This document shows positions 36,601-46,735 of a stretch of DNA of 49,409 nucleotides, in pieces; within the stretch, counting starts at the first letter, position 1; each line of letters begins with the position of its first letter. Source of the DNA: Gnetum montanum (Eukaryota; Streptophyta; Gnetopsida; Gnetales; Gnetaceae). The position numbers and the translations under genes are program-made. The notes beneath the pieces were generated by a model, which saw only the letters and a program-made list of their open reading frames with translations, was not told the DNA's origin and ran no database searches. The DNA is taken from assembly GCA_015680685.1 (NCBI GenBank), contig MNCI01029667.1, positions 27,479 through 76,887 on the forward strand, given 5' to 3'.

Positions 36601-36954
36601 ATCCATCAGGAGATCCACCTAGCTTACGAGGGTGATGAAATCATCATACATGGGGATACAACAATATCACTCACTTTCTCACACCCTGGAGTGGATCAAG
36701 AGGCAGAAATTGAGTTAGTTGAGCCTAAGCAAGGAACTATGAGCATACTTCTATACATGAACCCAACGCTAACTCACAACCCTATTGAAACTGAGGAAAC
36801 ACCATACAACACAAACATAGGAGCCATTCCCACTGATGTCTCTTGGTCGGAATTACCCTTTGACATCACCGGTGAAGGGGATGGTGAGTATAAAATCGTG
36901 CCTACAACCCATCACGTTAAACTACAAAAGATTAAGAGGCAACTCAATAACTAG
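33601..36954 (+). pseudogene. gag-pro: Ty3/gypsy (Tat-like) gag-protease, element 2
   Basis: Begins near ATG 33602 in one frame, shifts within 33.8-34.3 kb, then stays in a single frame to TAG at 36952-36954 with several stops. Pro/Gln-rich N-terminal part; capsid with LPQLTKYNGEGDPNAHL (about 34400) and GKALDWY (about 34525); knuckle region near 35300 (FCEYRQRCGH), in which the His and last Cys expected from the element 1 copy are Arg and Tyr; Pro-rich spacer; retropepsin with VNDGAATN (36334-36357) and ILGHPWL (about 36555). The residue matching the first Asp of element 1's IDDGAATN is Asn here. The 332-codon stretch 35956-36954 is open, so this is among the better preserved coding parts of the window. 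No RT follows directly; degenerate repeats and the antisense gene do. Confidence 0.85.
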
Positions 36955-37200
36955 ATTGAATCACTAAATGTCTGAAATGACATTAAACTACCAATCGTCC
37001 GATACAATGTTAAACTACCAACGAACATCCGCAATGACATTAAACTAGCCATGGTCAGAAATGGCCGGTCCTTTTAAAAGCTTCCTAAAACTGTTGTTGC
37101 TTTTGGCCCACTATGGCATAAAACTGGTGATCCTTTCTTTGACAACAGATGGAACTGTCCACCATGACTTTAAACTGATGTGCATAGCCTAAAATCGCTT
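36955..37200 (+). repeat. Degenerate repeat with core AATGACATTAAACTA after gag-pro
   Basis: The core recurs at about 36981, 37010, 37041, 37114, 37160 and 37195 with variable spacers. The same kind of core is found after gag-pro of element 1 (1545-1900, minus strand) and after integrase here (46381-46735). Confidence 0.65.
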
Positions 37201-37572
37201 TAAACTAAGGTTCAATATGTCGCAAGTTTACAAACATTCACTACGTTATGTCAAATTTTCGTTTAAATGATATAAGTTGTAGTCTCTATCTATGCCTTCT
37301 CATTACTTTCCTTCTTTAAAAGTGTTAATTTATGTTTTTTTTCTCCCATTTTACATTTAGCTACGTGCATATGTTCACGATAATGCTTGAGAAAACAAAT
37401 AAAAAAGAGAAAACACATAAAATTAAAAAAAATGAAACATCAACAGGGTAGTAAAATTCCAACACGTTATGCCATAATTAGATCCATATTATTACACTTG
37501 TCAACCATACATTTCCATCAAACATCCAAAAATCCAAAACATTTAATAGCTAAAGTCTGATTAACAATAAGC
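37201..37572. other. AT-rich spacer between repeat and antisense gene
   Basis: Would be 3' flanking or 3' UTR sequence for the antisense gene (minus strand). Contains A-rich runs; no gene seen. Confidence 0.5.
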
Positions 37573-39438
37573 TCAAGGAGGGGGTTGGTCCCCAAGATCC
37601 TCTTCATCATCTGCTCTCGCTCCACTAGGGCCAGCTCCATCATTAACATGTCCCTATAACAAGGTAGAAAATTAAAAAAAATAGGTAAGAGTAGTAAAGA
37701 AAATCATAAATACAAAAAAAATAGTAACACTAACAATGAAAATAGTAAAATCATACAAAAATAAATAATAAAACACTCATGAGTGAGGAGGGTCCTAAGT
37801 TGATCTCCAAACATCATAGAATCTCCTCTTCGGGCACATTTACCCAATCCTCCTCCAGGCCAAGATCAATACTAGCCAAGGTTTTACCCTTGTCCACTAA
37901 AGTCTAGGTAGGGTGCTCCAGAGAGAACATTCCTGTTGAAGCCTCCCCAAAGGTGGTAGTAATGGTTCTCTCGGGAGATCCCTCTACCTCGATGCACTCA
38001 GCAAACCTGTTGTAAGTAGACTGCAAGCCTAACCCATTGATGAACATTTTCATCCAGTGATGTTCAATTGATTCCTCCTTTAACCATTTCTTATACTGAT
38101 GCTTGTGGTCCTTTTGGTCTTGGCCCCATTTTCATACTTTGGCAGCAAAGGATTTCCAATCGTGACACTTCCGGTTCAGCAAATCCATCTGTGCTCTTTG
38201 TTCTACTAGATCCCTTGTCACCTGCACTTTGCTATTCAAAACCATCCAGTAACGTGCATAGGTGATTTCAGATGTGCACCAAGTGCTATCACAAGATAGC
38301 CTAGCAATGGCAAAATCATAAAAGGATTGGAGATCCCTCTTCTCCTCTCTCTCCTTCGCTAGTGCTTCCTTCAATGAATGCACCTCATCCCATAGATATT
38401 CAACTGAACACCTACAAGTCCAAAGTGATTTGGCAGTTTGTACAACACAACCAAAAATGGCATCATAAAACTTCCTAGGTACTTGCTCAATATTCCCTAG
38501 AAATTCAGGAAGAGCATCAATATGAGTGGCTTCAGAAGGATCCCACTGGAGCTTGGCCCCTGCAGGTGTAAGTACCGCACACATGAATCAGCTATGATCA
38601 ATAATGAACGTAAAGAAACAAAAATAAAACCAAACACTTAGCATGACATGTAATATACACATACCTAGTTCTAGATGAGCTTCTTGTAAGTGAGTGACCA
38701 CATCATTAATAATGGCTGTAACAAAATCCATTTTATTGAGCATCTCAGGCCATGGCCTTAGCGGGTCAATTGATGTGGGACAAGTAAGAGAGGTCTTTTC
38801 AATTGGAACCTGTGATCCTGACGCCACTGCCTGGGATGTATGTGTCTCAAAAATTTCATCATCTACCTCTGATGCTAAAGATAATCAAGATAATCAAGAA
38901 CAACACATGAAAATTAAAAGACACATAATATGGATTGAGGTAAAAGGAACATACCAAAAAGCCCTTCGTTGTTTAGCTTGGGTGGATCATCAAGCTGCAA
39001 AGATCCATCAAAGAAACCATTGAAGATGCCTCTTTCATCACTTGAATGCCTAAGTGAATCCAAGGCCTCCACAAGCTTCGTCCCCATGATGCTTGTCACA
39101 TCTTCCTCTTGCGGAGCAAGAGGTTCCTTGATTGCTTCTTCCCCTTCTTTTCCTTCGTCCTTAGGTCCTATGATGACCGCTTCTAGTTCAACTATCAGGG
39201 CCATGACCTCTCTCTCCCTCTCAAGACTTTCCTCTGATAATTCCAGAATCTTAGAGTTAGTATAACATAGTACATATAACATATAAAACTAAAAGAAACA
39301 AAAAATAATAAATATATAACAATAAAATAATCTACTTACCCTCCACTGGCAGTACAAATCGAATCTCCTTTGCTCTTTGTGGTCTCACATCTAGAGCAGG
39401 CTCCCTTAGGCATTCTTTCCTCTTCACCTTCGCTTTAG

Positions 39439-39488
39439 GTTTCCATCATTCCCATGATAGCTACGCACGTCATGGGAATGATGGAAAC
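39439..39488. repeat. Perfect 19-bp inverted repeat, 12-base loop
   Basis: Arms 39439-39457 (GTTTCCATCATTCCCATGA) and 39470-39488 are exact reverse complements. It lies inside exon 4 of the antisense gene, in its later part. Confidence 0.97.
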
Positions 39489-41559
39489 GGCTAGCCGCAC
39501 CCCCAATAGTGACTGACACTAATTCCTCAATGTCTTCTGGAAGGTCTTGGGATCTAGTGATGCTAAAAAAATGCAGAATCCAAGGATGGGAAAGTTGTGC
39601 ACAATCCCTTAAAATATAGCAGTTATCATCATAAACAACTAGGAACTCAGCAAACCTACGTAGGTACCCCGTGAAGAAAGAAAATGTAAAATGGGATTTG
39701 GCGTGGATGTTTGAACGTAACCTAACAATCTCTCCATAAAAACTAGATCCCAGAAACTATGCCCAGTTATAGTGCATGCCTGTCTCTAAGACTACACGTA
39801 TCACACATGCAAACTTGATCCAAGGTTTCTTCCTTGAGAAAGAGATTTGGGAAATGCCCGTGCCCAGAAGAGAGGATATAGGAAGTTCATCTCCATTGAT
39901 CAGGTATCATCTCACATGGCAAAGCCCTTAGGACCCCGTGACATGTCTAACCACTGCTCAAGCTCTCTTATGACCTATCCTTCTTTGGTTGCTTTATCTA
40001 TGGTCAACATGGCACCATCCTTGGGTATGCCAAAAAGATCAGAAAGGAACTCAGTGGTCAGGTGGAAAGATACCTTGACTCCTCGAACCCATGTGGTAAA
40101 ATGAGAAGCATCACCATTGAAAGAATCAACAATAGTGACCATCTCAGTAGCCAAAATGCTAGGAGTCAAAGCTATGAACAAGTCCATCAAACCTGCCTAG
40201 GTAAGGTGGCTGATGATCAGATCAGAAGCTTTCTTCTTCAACCATTATTATGACTGCTCTACCTCCCCATATTTCGTAAAAAGTGTGGCCTCAGTACGCC
40301 CTATTATAATGGTAACTTCTTCAGGGGGGATGGCTATTGTAAAAGAAAAACATAGAGTGAAGAGTTAAAAAAGAGCATAGTACACGATGATGCAACAAAA
40401 AGGAAAATGGAGTCTAGAGTGCAATCACTTACCATCTATGAATGGTCTAGGTGGGTGGGTGCAGGATCAATCCTTTGAGGAAAAATTGGCCCATTAGAAG
40501 ACCAATCCTTATGTAACCAACCACAAACTTGGCAACATTCAAAAGCTCTCAAAAACTGCCTATGGTAGTCAACAATAGCCACTTTTATCTAGTCCAGTAC
40601 CGCGGCATGAAGAATGGGGCCCACCATGAATCTCTCTAGTGTTGTGCGCGCTAAGGCAAGCCCACCATCATCATCGCGCATCCCATTGTCATCAAAATGG
40701 GGTCTACATAGGAAAACAATATTTACATTTAGATGATGACATAAAATTCAAAAAGGGAATCAAAAAAGTAAAGTAAGACACAAGAATGCATACCCGTCCA
40801 CTTTATATACTGTCCCAGGTGGGTTCTGGAATAGAGTGTGCACACGGAAGGCTAAGAAAAGTGTGTTGCTACTATTGTAATGACTACAAGTAGGTAGCTC
40901 CCACACACGATTCAAGGGACAAGTAGATCTAGGACCCTCCACAGGGCCTCCCTCAACTCTAAAAAGTCCCTCATCTATATCGGTAACAAAGGCAAGCATG
41001 CTTTGTGTAGACCCAAGCAACACAGTCTCAATAACATCACAAGCCAACTGATTACTCAGGTTGGACCATATAACCATACTAAAATTTTGCTAAATAAATG
41101 ACAAAAATGAACTGACACCAAGGTGGAACCATATCACATGGGGCCCGATGCGCATGTCATAGGGAGGTCTGTCCGGTCCAAAGGGACCAAACCAAGCAAG
41201 TACGCCAAAAAGCTCAACTACGAGAAGAGAAGGTTTAGGTCCCCTACATATAGCCAAAACATTAGGTAAGTGAAGAATTTAAGTGCTAACAATAGGGCAA
41301 AATCACATAAACCAAAAATTACATAAACAAATAATTTAAATGCACAGCTCCACCCCATGAGACAAGGACACCAATATTCATTTAGTATATCTAATGCTCA
41401 CTGGGGTACATTGAAATCCATTTCATAATAAATCCACACAAAAGTACAGAACATAAACACTCATTGAGGCAAGGTTTAAATCATCTGTCTTAGGAAAACA
41501 AATAAACAGTATAAACATGAAACCAACAAGTAATTAGCATCCTAGCAAACAACGCATTT

Positions 41560-42620
41560 CTTCACATTCTAGCTCACGCTGGGAACCACCCTAGCGTCAA
41601 ACTCACATTGGGTTCCTACATTCCAGCTCACACTGTAACCTGCAAACTCATGCTGGGAACCTGCAACTTGCCCTGGGAATGTGCTCATGTTACCTGAGAC
41701 CTTGGTAGTCATGTTGAAAACTCCTCTTCTCCCCCTATAACACTGCTCACGCTAATGTTCCGAACTCATGCTCACGCTAGGGCCTGTTTACCCATGCTCA
41801 TGTTGGGGCCTTTTCAGCTACTCACGCTAGGAACCAGCAACTCACACTGCCCAGAGAAATTTGTGTTCACGTTGGCACAAGAAAAGAAAAAATCGACGTT
41901 GGAAACCTCCCAATAACGTGACTCACACTGGAAGCAAAAAGAAAATCAGCCTTCTTCTACATTCATGATAGCATTTCCTTCTCCTAGCACTCACGCTACT
42001 AGGAAACCTAGTGCTCAAGTTCCAAGAAAGCCCAAAAAAAAACCTTGTAGCCTAGGATGCTCAAGAAAGCCTAAAAACCCTGTGGCCCAGGACGCCCAAG
42101 AAAATCAAAAAAGCCCACATTACCAAGAAGCCCCAAAAGCTTGAAAACCTAGACCACATTGCCAGGAAGCCCCAAAAGCTCATGCTATCCTAGACATTCC
42201 TGGTGCTCACGCCCTGCACACACGCCCTAGGCACTAACGCTGACGTCATGAAAATCAAGAACAGTGAGCCACAAATCCCAAATAAACCCCAAAATTACAG
42301 CAAAAAAATTCTATCTTAGGTAATGCTATCCACAAACACCGAAGAAAAGCAAAAGAAAATAAATCTACCTTTGCAGGGCCTCATCCTACGTTGGAATCCT
42401 GATTTGGGGGAGAAGCTGGAGAAGCTCTTCACTCTCCTCCACAAATGCCAGATCTGCTTGCCTCTTCCCTTTGTCCACCCTTGCCTTTCCTCTACCCTTG
42501 TCCTTCATGGTTGCCTTGCTCACGCTGACACTAATGTTGTAGCTCACGCTACACTCCTAACTCACGTTGTAGTCCAAGAACTCACGCTAGCACAAAACCC
42601 CTTCCCTTCCCTTCAAAACC
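41560..42620. repeat. CTCACGCT word array at the 5' end and first intron of the antisense gene
   Basis: About twenty copies of CTCAYRYT on the plus strand (AGCGTGAG on the gene's strand): CTCACGCT itself and the decay forms CTCATGCT, CTCACACT, CTCACGTT. Four lie within the 100 bases upstream of the gene's ATG (42508); the others fill intron 1. The same word fills U3 of the element's LTRs. Confidence 0.9.
42005..42180. repeat. Degenerate minisatellite in intron 1
   Basis: CAAGAAAGCCxAAAAA...GGCCxAGGA phrases recur every 25-40 bases (42020, 42061, 42097, 42127, 42165). Confidence 0.6.
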
Positions 42621-42824
42621 CCCTTTTAAACCAAAAACATTCTATTTTATTTTCTCTTTTTTTTATTTTTTTATCTAAATTTTACCATGTTTAATTTTTT
42701 ATTTTCATTTATGTCATCTCTATTTTATGTTGGCCTATATTCCTCATTATTCCAGCCTCTGGAGATGAGGCCAAAGAAAGTTATTATTATGCAAAGGAAG
42801 GCATAAAAAGTTAAAATCAGCATA

Positions 42825-42826
<2 letters not shown>

Positions 42827-42855
<29 letters not shown>
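42827..42855 (+). repeat. (AC)n microsatellite
   Basis: 29 uninterrupted bases of AC. Confidence 0.99.
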
Positions 42856-42858
<3 letters not shown>

Positions 42859-43136
42859 GAACATTTAAAAAATCCATAAAATTTTAAAGCCTCATAAGCT
42901 TATTGTTCACACAAAAATTTAAAAATCAAAAATACTGCATAGACTCATTCAAAATGACAAGTTAACATGAATATCATCTGGCCCAGTACGGCCTAAAACT
43001 GCCATGACGATCGTTACATTCTACAATTTCATTAGTACATAAATTAGTTATCCAATGTCTGTTTACATTTAAATACTCCTTCGTCAAGCAAGAGTCACTC
43101 ACTTTGCTCCTAGTTTAAATTGGTAGGAGCAAGCAC

Positions 43137-43307
43137 ATGGCCACCAAGAATATCCTTTCAACATTGTCTCTCAATGGACCATACGGGGAGGTTAAAAGGA
43201 TAATCAATCCAGAATCCTTGGATCTAGACCCATGCGCTTATACTGACTTAGTAGCTTCTACTCAGGAAATATCGGGCTAGCCTAAAAATGTGGCCAAGAC
43301 TTTAGAT
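43137..43307 (+). pseudogene. Start of an unknown ORF cut by the n at 43308
   Basis: From ATG 43137 the frame reads MATKNILSTLSLNGPYGEVK and stays open for 47 codons to a TAG (43278), then on to the n. It stands where the upstream part of pol would be expected, but it matches no RT or protease motif I know. It may belong to a different element copy joined here by scaffolding. Confidence 0.35.
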
Positions 43308-43308
43308 N

Positions 43309-44524
43309 GGATGCTATAGGCATTTCATCAAGGGTGTTAATTATAAGTTCGGCACAACTTGTAATAGAGCTAGGCAACGCATGGAACATTTTAGGTGTCA
43401 TGTTTAGGGCGAATGTGGCAAGTGCATCGGCAATAGTATTTTCACTCCTAGGGACATGCTATATATCCACTTCTACTAGTCATCTCAGCAGATGTTTGGT
43501 CAAATTATAATACGGTTGTAAATGGAGAGCTTTGCATGTGTAAACTTTCGTGACCTATTTAATGACCAATTGTGAATCACCTCGAACTGCAAGACATGTG
43601 ATTCCTGAAGTTAATGTTGCTTGAAGACCTCTAAGAAGACCTTCGTATTTTGCCACATTATTGGTACAGGGAAAGGTCAATCGGTAGGTGAAGGGTTGAA
43701 TTTCTCTAGAGGGGTATGTTAAAATGGCCACAACACTTCCCCCTTGGGAAGCTGAGGCTCCATCGAAATAGAGGATTGCCTCATAGTTGTCAAGTACAAT
43801 GTCTATACTATTAACATTGTCATCAAGGAATTTAGGGTTAATTATTGCTTGATCATGCGTTGGTGAGATAGTTAATTGTGTGCCTATTGCTTGACCTTTT
43901 GTGGAAGATTGAGCAACATAGTGTAGGTCAAACTCTGTGATCATCACTTTCCACCTAGCTATCCTACTCGACTCATAGATGTTATTAGTGATGGCACAGA
44001 GTACATTATCCTTGCAAATGATGTAAACTTGATTGTGGAAGAGATAATGCCTCCATTTCTTCAAGGAGAAAATGAGGGCAAGGCATGATTTATCTACGTC
44101 ATTGTATTGTTGTTCATAGGCAATTAAAGCATGGCTTAGTTAATATACAGGGATCTCGACTCCATCTTGACATTTTTGAAAAAGCATCGATGTAATGGAA
44201 GAATTAGAAGTTACAAGGTAGATGTAAAAGGGTTTATTGCCTTGCGGAGGATAAATAGTTGGCAGTTGGGTAGCTCTTGTTTTATGTCCTCGAATACTTT
44301 TTGGCATTATTGAGTCCATTGGAAATGTACATTCTTTCATAATAGGTGTTGCATGGGTCTCAACTTATCCGTCAGCCTTTCGATAAAGCACCTAATGAAT
44401 TGCAATCTACCTTGGACACCACGTAGTTTGGTAAGGTTTTTTGGTGGTTTCATGTTAGTTATTGCCTTAACCTTATCAGGGTCTACTCGGATCCTTGTTT
44501 TAGAGACTACGAAGCCAAGCATTT
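43309..44524 (-). pseudogene. pol: Tat-like RT thumb, RNase H and second RNase H, segment flipped between two n
   Basis: Minus strand order: RT thumb (MLGFVVSKTRIRVDPDKVKA, 44524-44340), RNase H linker region (44340-44065), connection with KKWRHYLFHNQVYIICKDN and KGQAIGTQL (about 44060-43880), then an archaeal-type RNase H with LYFDGASASQGGS and CTNNVAKYEGLLRGL (about 43780-43600). This tandem RNase H layout marks the Tat lineage. The RT palm and fingers are missing. Orientation is opposite to the rest of element 2, and 43309-43883 repeats 44526-45100 in reverse; both ends are n. Reversing the segment puts it in line with the downstream integrase, so it is best seen as misoriented in assembly. 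Confidence 0.8.
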
Positions 44525-45100
44525 NGCACACAATTAACTATCTCACCAACGCATGATCAAGCAATAATTAACCCTAAATTCCTTGATGACAATGTTAATA
44601 GTATAGACATTGTACTTGACAACTATGAGGCAATCCTCTATTTCGATGGAGCCTCAGCTTCCCAAGGGGGAAGTGTTGTGGCCATTTTAACATACCCCTC
44701 TAGAGAAATTCAACCCTTCACCTACCGATTGACCTTTCCCTGTACCAATAATGTGGCAAAATACGAAGGTCTTCTTAGAGGTCTTCAAGCAACATTGACT
44801 TCAGGAATCACATGTCTTGCAGTTCGAGGTGATTCACAATTGGTCATTAAATAGGTCACGAAAGTTTACGCATGCAAAGCTCTCCATTTACAACCGTATT
44901 ATAATTTGACCAAACATCTGCTGAGATGACTAGTAGAAGTGGATATATAGCATGTCCCTAGGAGTGAAAATACTATTGCCGATGCACTTGCCACATTCGC
45001 CCTAAACATGACACCTAAAATGTTCCATGCGTTGCCTAGCTCTATTACAAGTTGTGCCGAACTTATAATTAACACCCTTGATGAAATGCCTATAGCATCC
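43309..45100. repeat. 575-bp inverted repeat bounded by single n
   Basis: Arms 43309-43883 and 44526-45100 are near-identical reverse complements (I noticed one mismatch, near 43530/44870). The arms start exactly at the n positions 43308 and 44525. Confidence 0.95.
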
Positions 45101-46372
45101 GTTAGCATAACACATGCTATAGAATGGTACAATGACATAAAAGAGTACCTTCTACAAGGTGAACCTCCACAATATTTGACAAATGCTCAAAAAGATATCG
45201 TGCGGAAATGCTCTCAACAATATGCGTTAATAGGGGACACCTTGTGTTGCAAATCCTATGAAGGCATCCTGCTGATGTGCATTAGTAGCATTGATGGTTA
45301 GGCGATTGTAGAACAAGTCCACAAAGGACTTTGTGGAGGGCACATAGCACCCAAAGCAATGGCAACAAAGATTAGGCACTTAGGCTATTACTGGCCACAC
45401 ATGGAGTATGATTGCATCTCCAAGGTCAAGACATGTGACATTGGCTAAAGGCATGGCAATCTAATACATGTGCCACCTAACGAATTGCACGCAACACAAA
45501 TCACATGGCCATTCCAAAAATGGGGATTAGACTTCACTGGACTAATAACGCCATCATCCTCTGCGGGACATAGCTTCATTATCACAGCAACTGAATACTT
45601 CACAAAATGGGTAGAAGATGTCGCCCTTAGGAAGAACACTTCAAAACATATTTGCACCTTCATAATAGAAAATATCGTAACCTGTTTTGGTATTCCGATG
45701 ACCATCGTTACTGACAATGGACCGCAGTTCAGTAGTGCATATACTAATAGCTTCTGTGAAAGCCTGGGTATTAAAAATGCATTCTCATCATCTTACTACC
45801 CACAGAGCAATGGTCAAGCAGAGGCTACAAACAAAAATATCATCATGGTGCTCAAAAAGATGCTAAATCAAAGCAAGAAATGATGGCACAAAAAATTAGT
45901 CTACGCATTATGGGCATACAGAATGACACATCAAACATCTACAGGTAAAACTCCATATCATCCATATTGTCTTGTATACGAATCTAAAGTTGTTTTACCT
46001 TTAGAGTTACAAGTTCCCTCGTTGCAAATAACTCTCTCAAGCCTCCTCAATGAAAGTCAAAACAATGAACTGTGCATTGCTGACCTTGACTCTGTGGAAG
46101 AGGAATGTGTGCAAACACTTGATCAGATCAAGTGGTACCAGAAACAACAACAGCAAAGACACAAACATGATATGCATAAACGCCCAATTAAAGAAGGAGA
46201 CTTAGTCCTTAAGGTTATCTGTGAACATCTAGACAAATTCTTAGCCAATTGGAAAGGGCCTTACTTAGTCACCAAGGTGTATAATAACAAAGCATTCAAA
46301 CTTGCTGACATGGACAGAAACGAGCTTGCTAATCCCACAAATCATCTATACCTGAAATGGTACTATCTCTGA
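44526..46372 (+). pseudogene. pol: Tat-like RNase H and integrase, element 2
   Basis: One frame throughout, broken by six stops (about 44852, 44927, 44948, 45299, 45447, 45881). Archaeal-type RNase H (44620-44850); connector; zinc-binding part with VHKGLCGGHIAPKAM (about 45316) and TCDIG, where the second Cys of the expected C-x2-C is Gly and a stop follows; catalytic core with D at 45530 (GLDFTG), D at 45713 (TDNGPQF) and E at 45821 (NGQAEATNK). The last two are 35 residues apart, the DD35E pattern of retroviral-type integrases. The C-terminal part has KEGDLVLKVI and WKGPYLVTKVYNNKAFKL (about 46190-46310). Apart from the stops it is the best preserved pol section in the window. Confidence 0.85.
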
Positions 46373-46380
46373 TCAAACTA

Positions 46381-46735
46381 AGGTACGTAATGTCCTAGCA
46401 TCATGACTTAAAATTGATGACTTGAAACTAGCACCATAGAATGTCCTGGAGTCATGACAATAAATCGACACCACAGAGCTCTGTCTGGTATGATGCTAAA
46501 CTACCACATCTGTCTGCCATGACATGAAACTAGCATCCAAAGTCCACTAAGACTATAAACTAGTTTGCCTCTTCACAATTCGCTACGACTATAAACTAGC
46601 AATGCACCATCCGCTACAATGCTAAACTAGTGTCGTCCAAAGGGTTATGACGTGAAACTAACCTGCAACAGTCTATTAAGACTATAAACTGGTGACATCA
46701 TCGACGACCAAGAAAAACTTGAAAAGAAGTGTTGC
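46381..46735 (+). repeat. Degenerate repeat with core GACTATAAACTAG after integrase
   Basis: Cores at about 46403, 46426, 46488, 46521, 46552, 46589, 46622, 46653 and 46680, each ending AAACTA/AAACTG with about 25-40-base spacing. Such 3' UTR repeats follow integrase in Tat elements. Confidence 0.7.

Larger units (their letters stand above)
37573..42508 (-). pseudogene. Antisense eight-exon gene of unknown function carried by element 2
   Basis: Exons on the minus strand: 42508-42369 (from ATG, MKDKGRGKARVDKGKRQ, basic), 41243-40794, 40703-40433, 40333-39340, 39249-38955, 38868-38665, 38559-about 37777, 37653-37573 (acidic, TGA). All chosen introns have GT/AG ends (several donors GTAAGT or GTATGT); all but the first are about 90-120 bp. 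Joined length is about 3.2 kb (near 1,070 codons). Visible parts: WVRGVKVSFHLTTEFLSDLF (about 40090), which recalls the putative plant transposon protein domain; a well-kept block with MHYNWA and RDCAQLSHPWILHFFS (about 39790-39560); a basic KPKAKVKRK (about 39430, nuclear-signal-like); an acidic exon; and a coiled-coil exon shared with the copy at 1-1396. Some ten stops and one frameshift near 39840 show decay. It resembles antisense additional ORFs of Tat elements; function unknown. Confidence 0.7.

Noticed and set aside
38694-39265. Overlapping plus-strand frames of about 100 codons
   Set aside because: Shadows of exons 5 and 6 of the minus-strand gene, which have intron borders and homology to the other copy.
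41079-41118. A 40-bp intron in the antisense gene with GT/AG ends
   Set aside because: Too short for a plant intron, and the frame reads through it with only one stop, so it was kept as part of exon 2.
42323-42694. Plus-strand 123-codon open frame
   Set aside because: It is the reverse strand of exon 1 and the upstream octamer array of the antisense gene; composition is driven by CTCACGCT words and poly-T.
43309-45100. Real long hairpin giving double-stranded RNA
   Set aside because: Arms begin exactly at n positions and are almost identical, so a scaffolding fault is far more likely.
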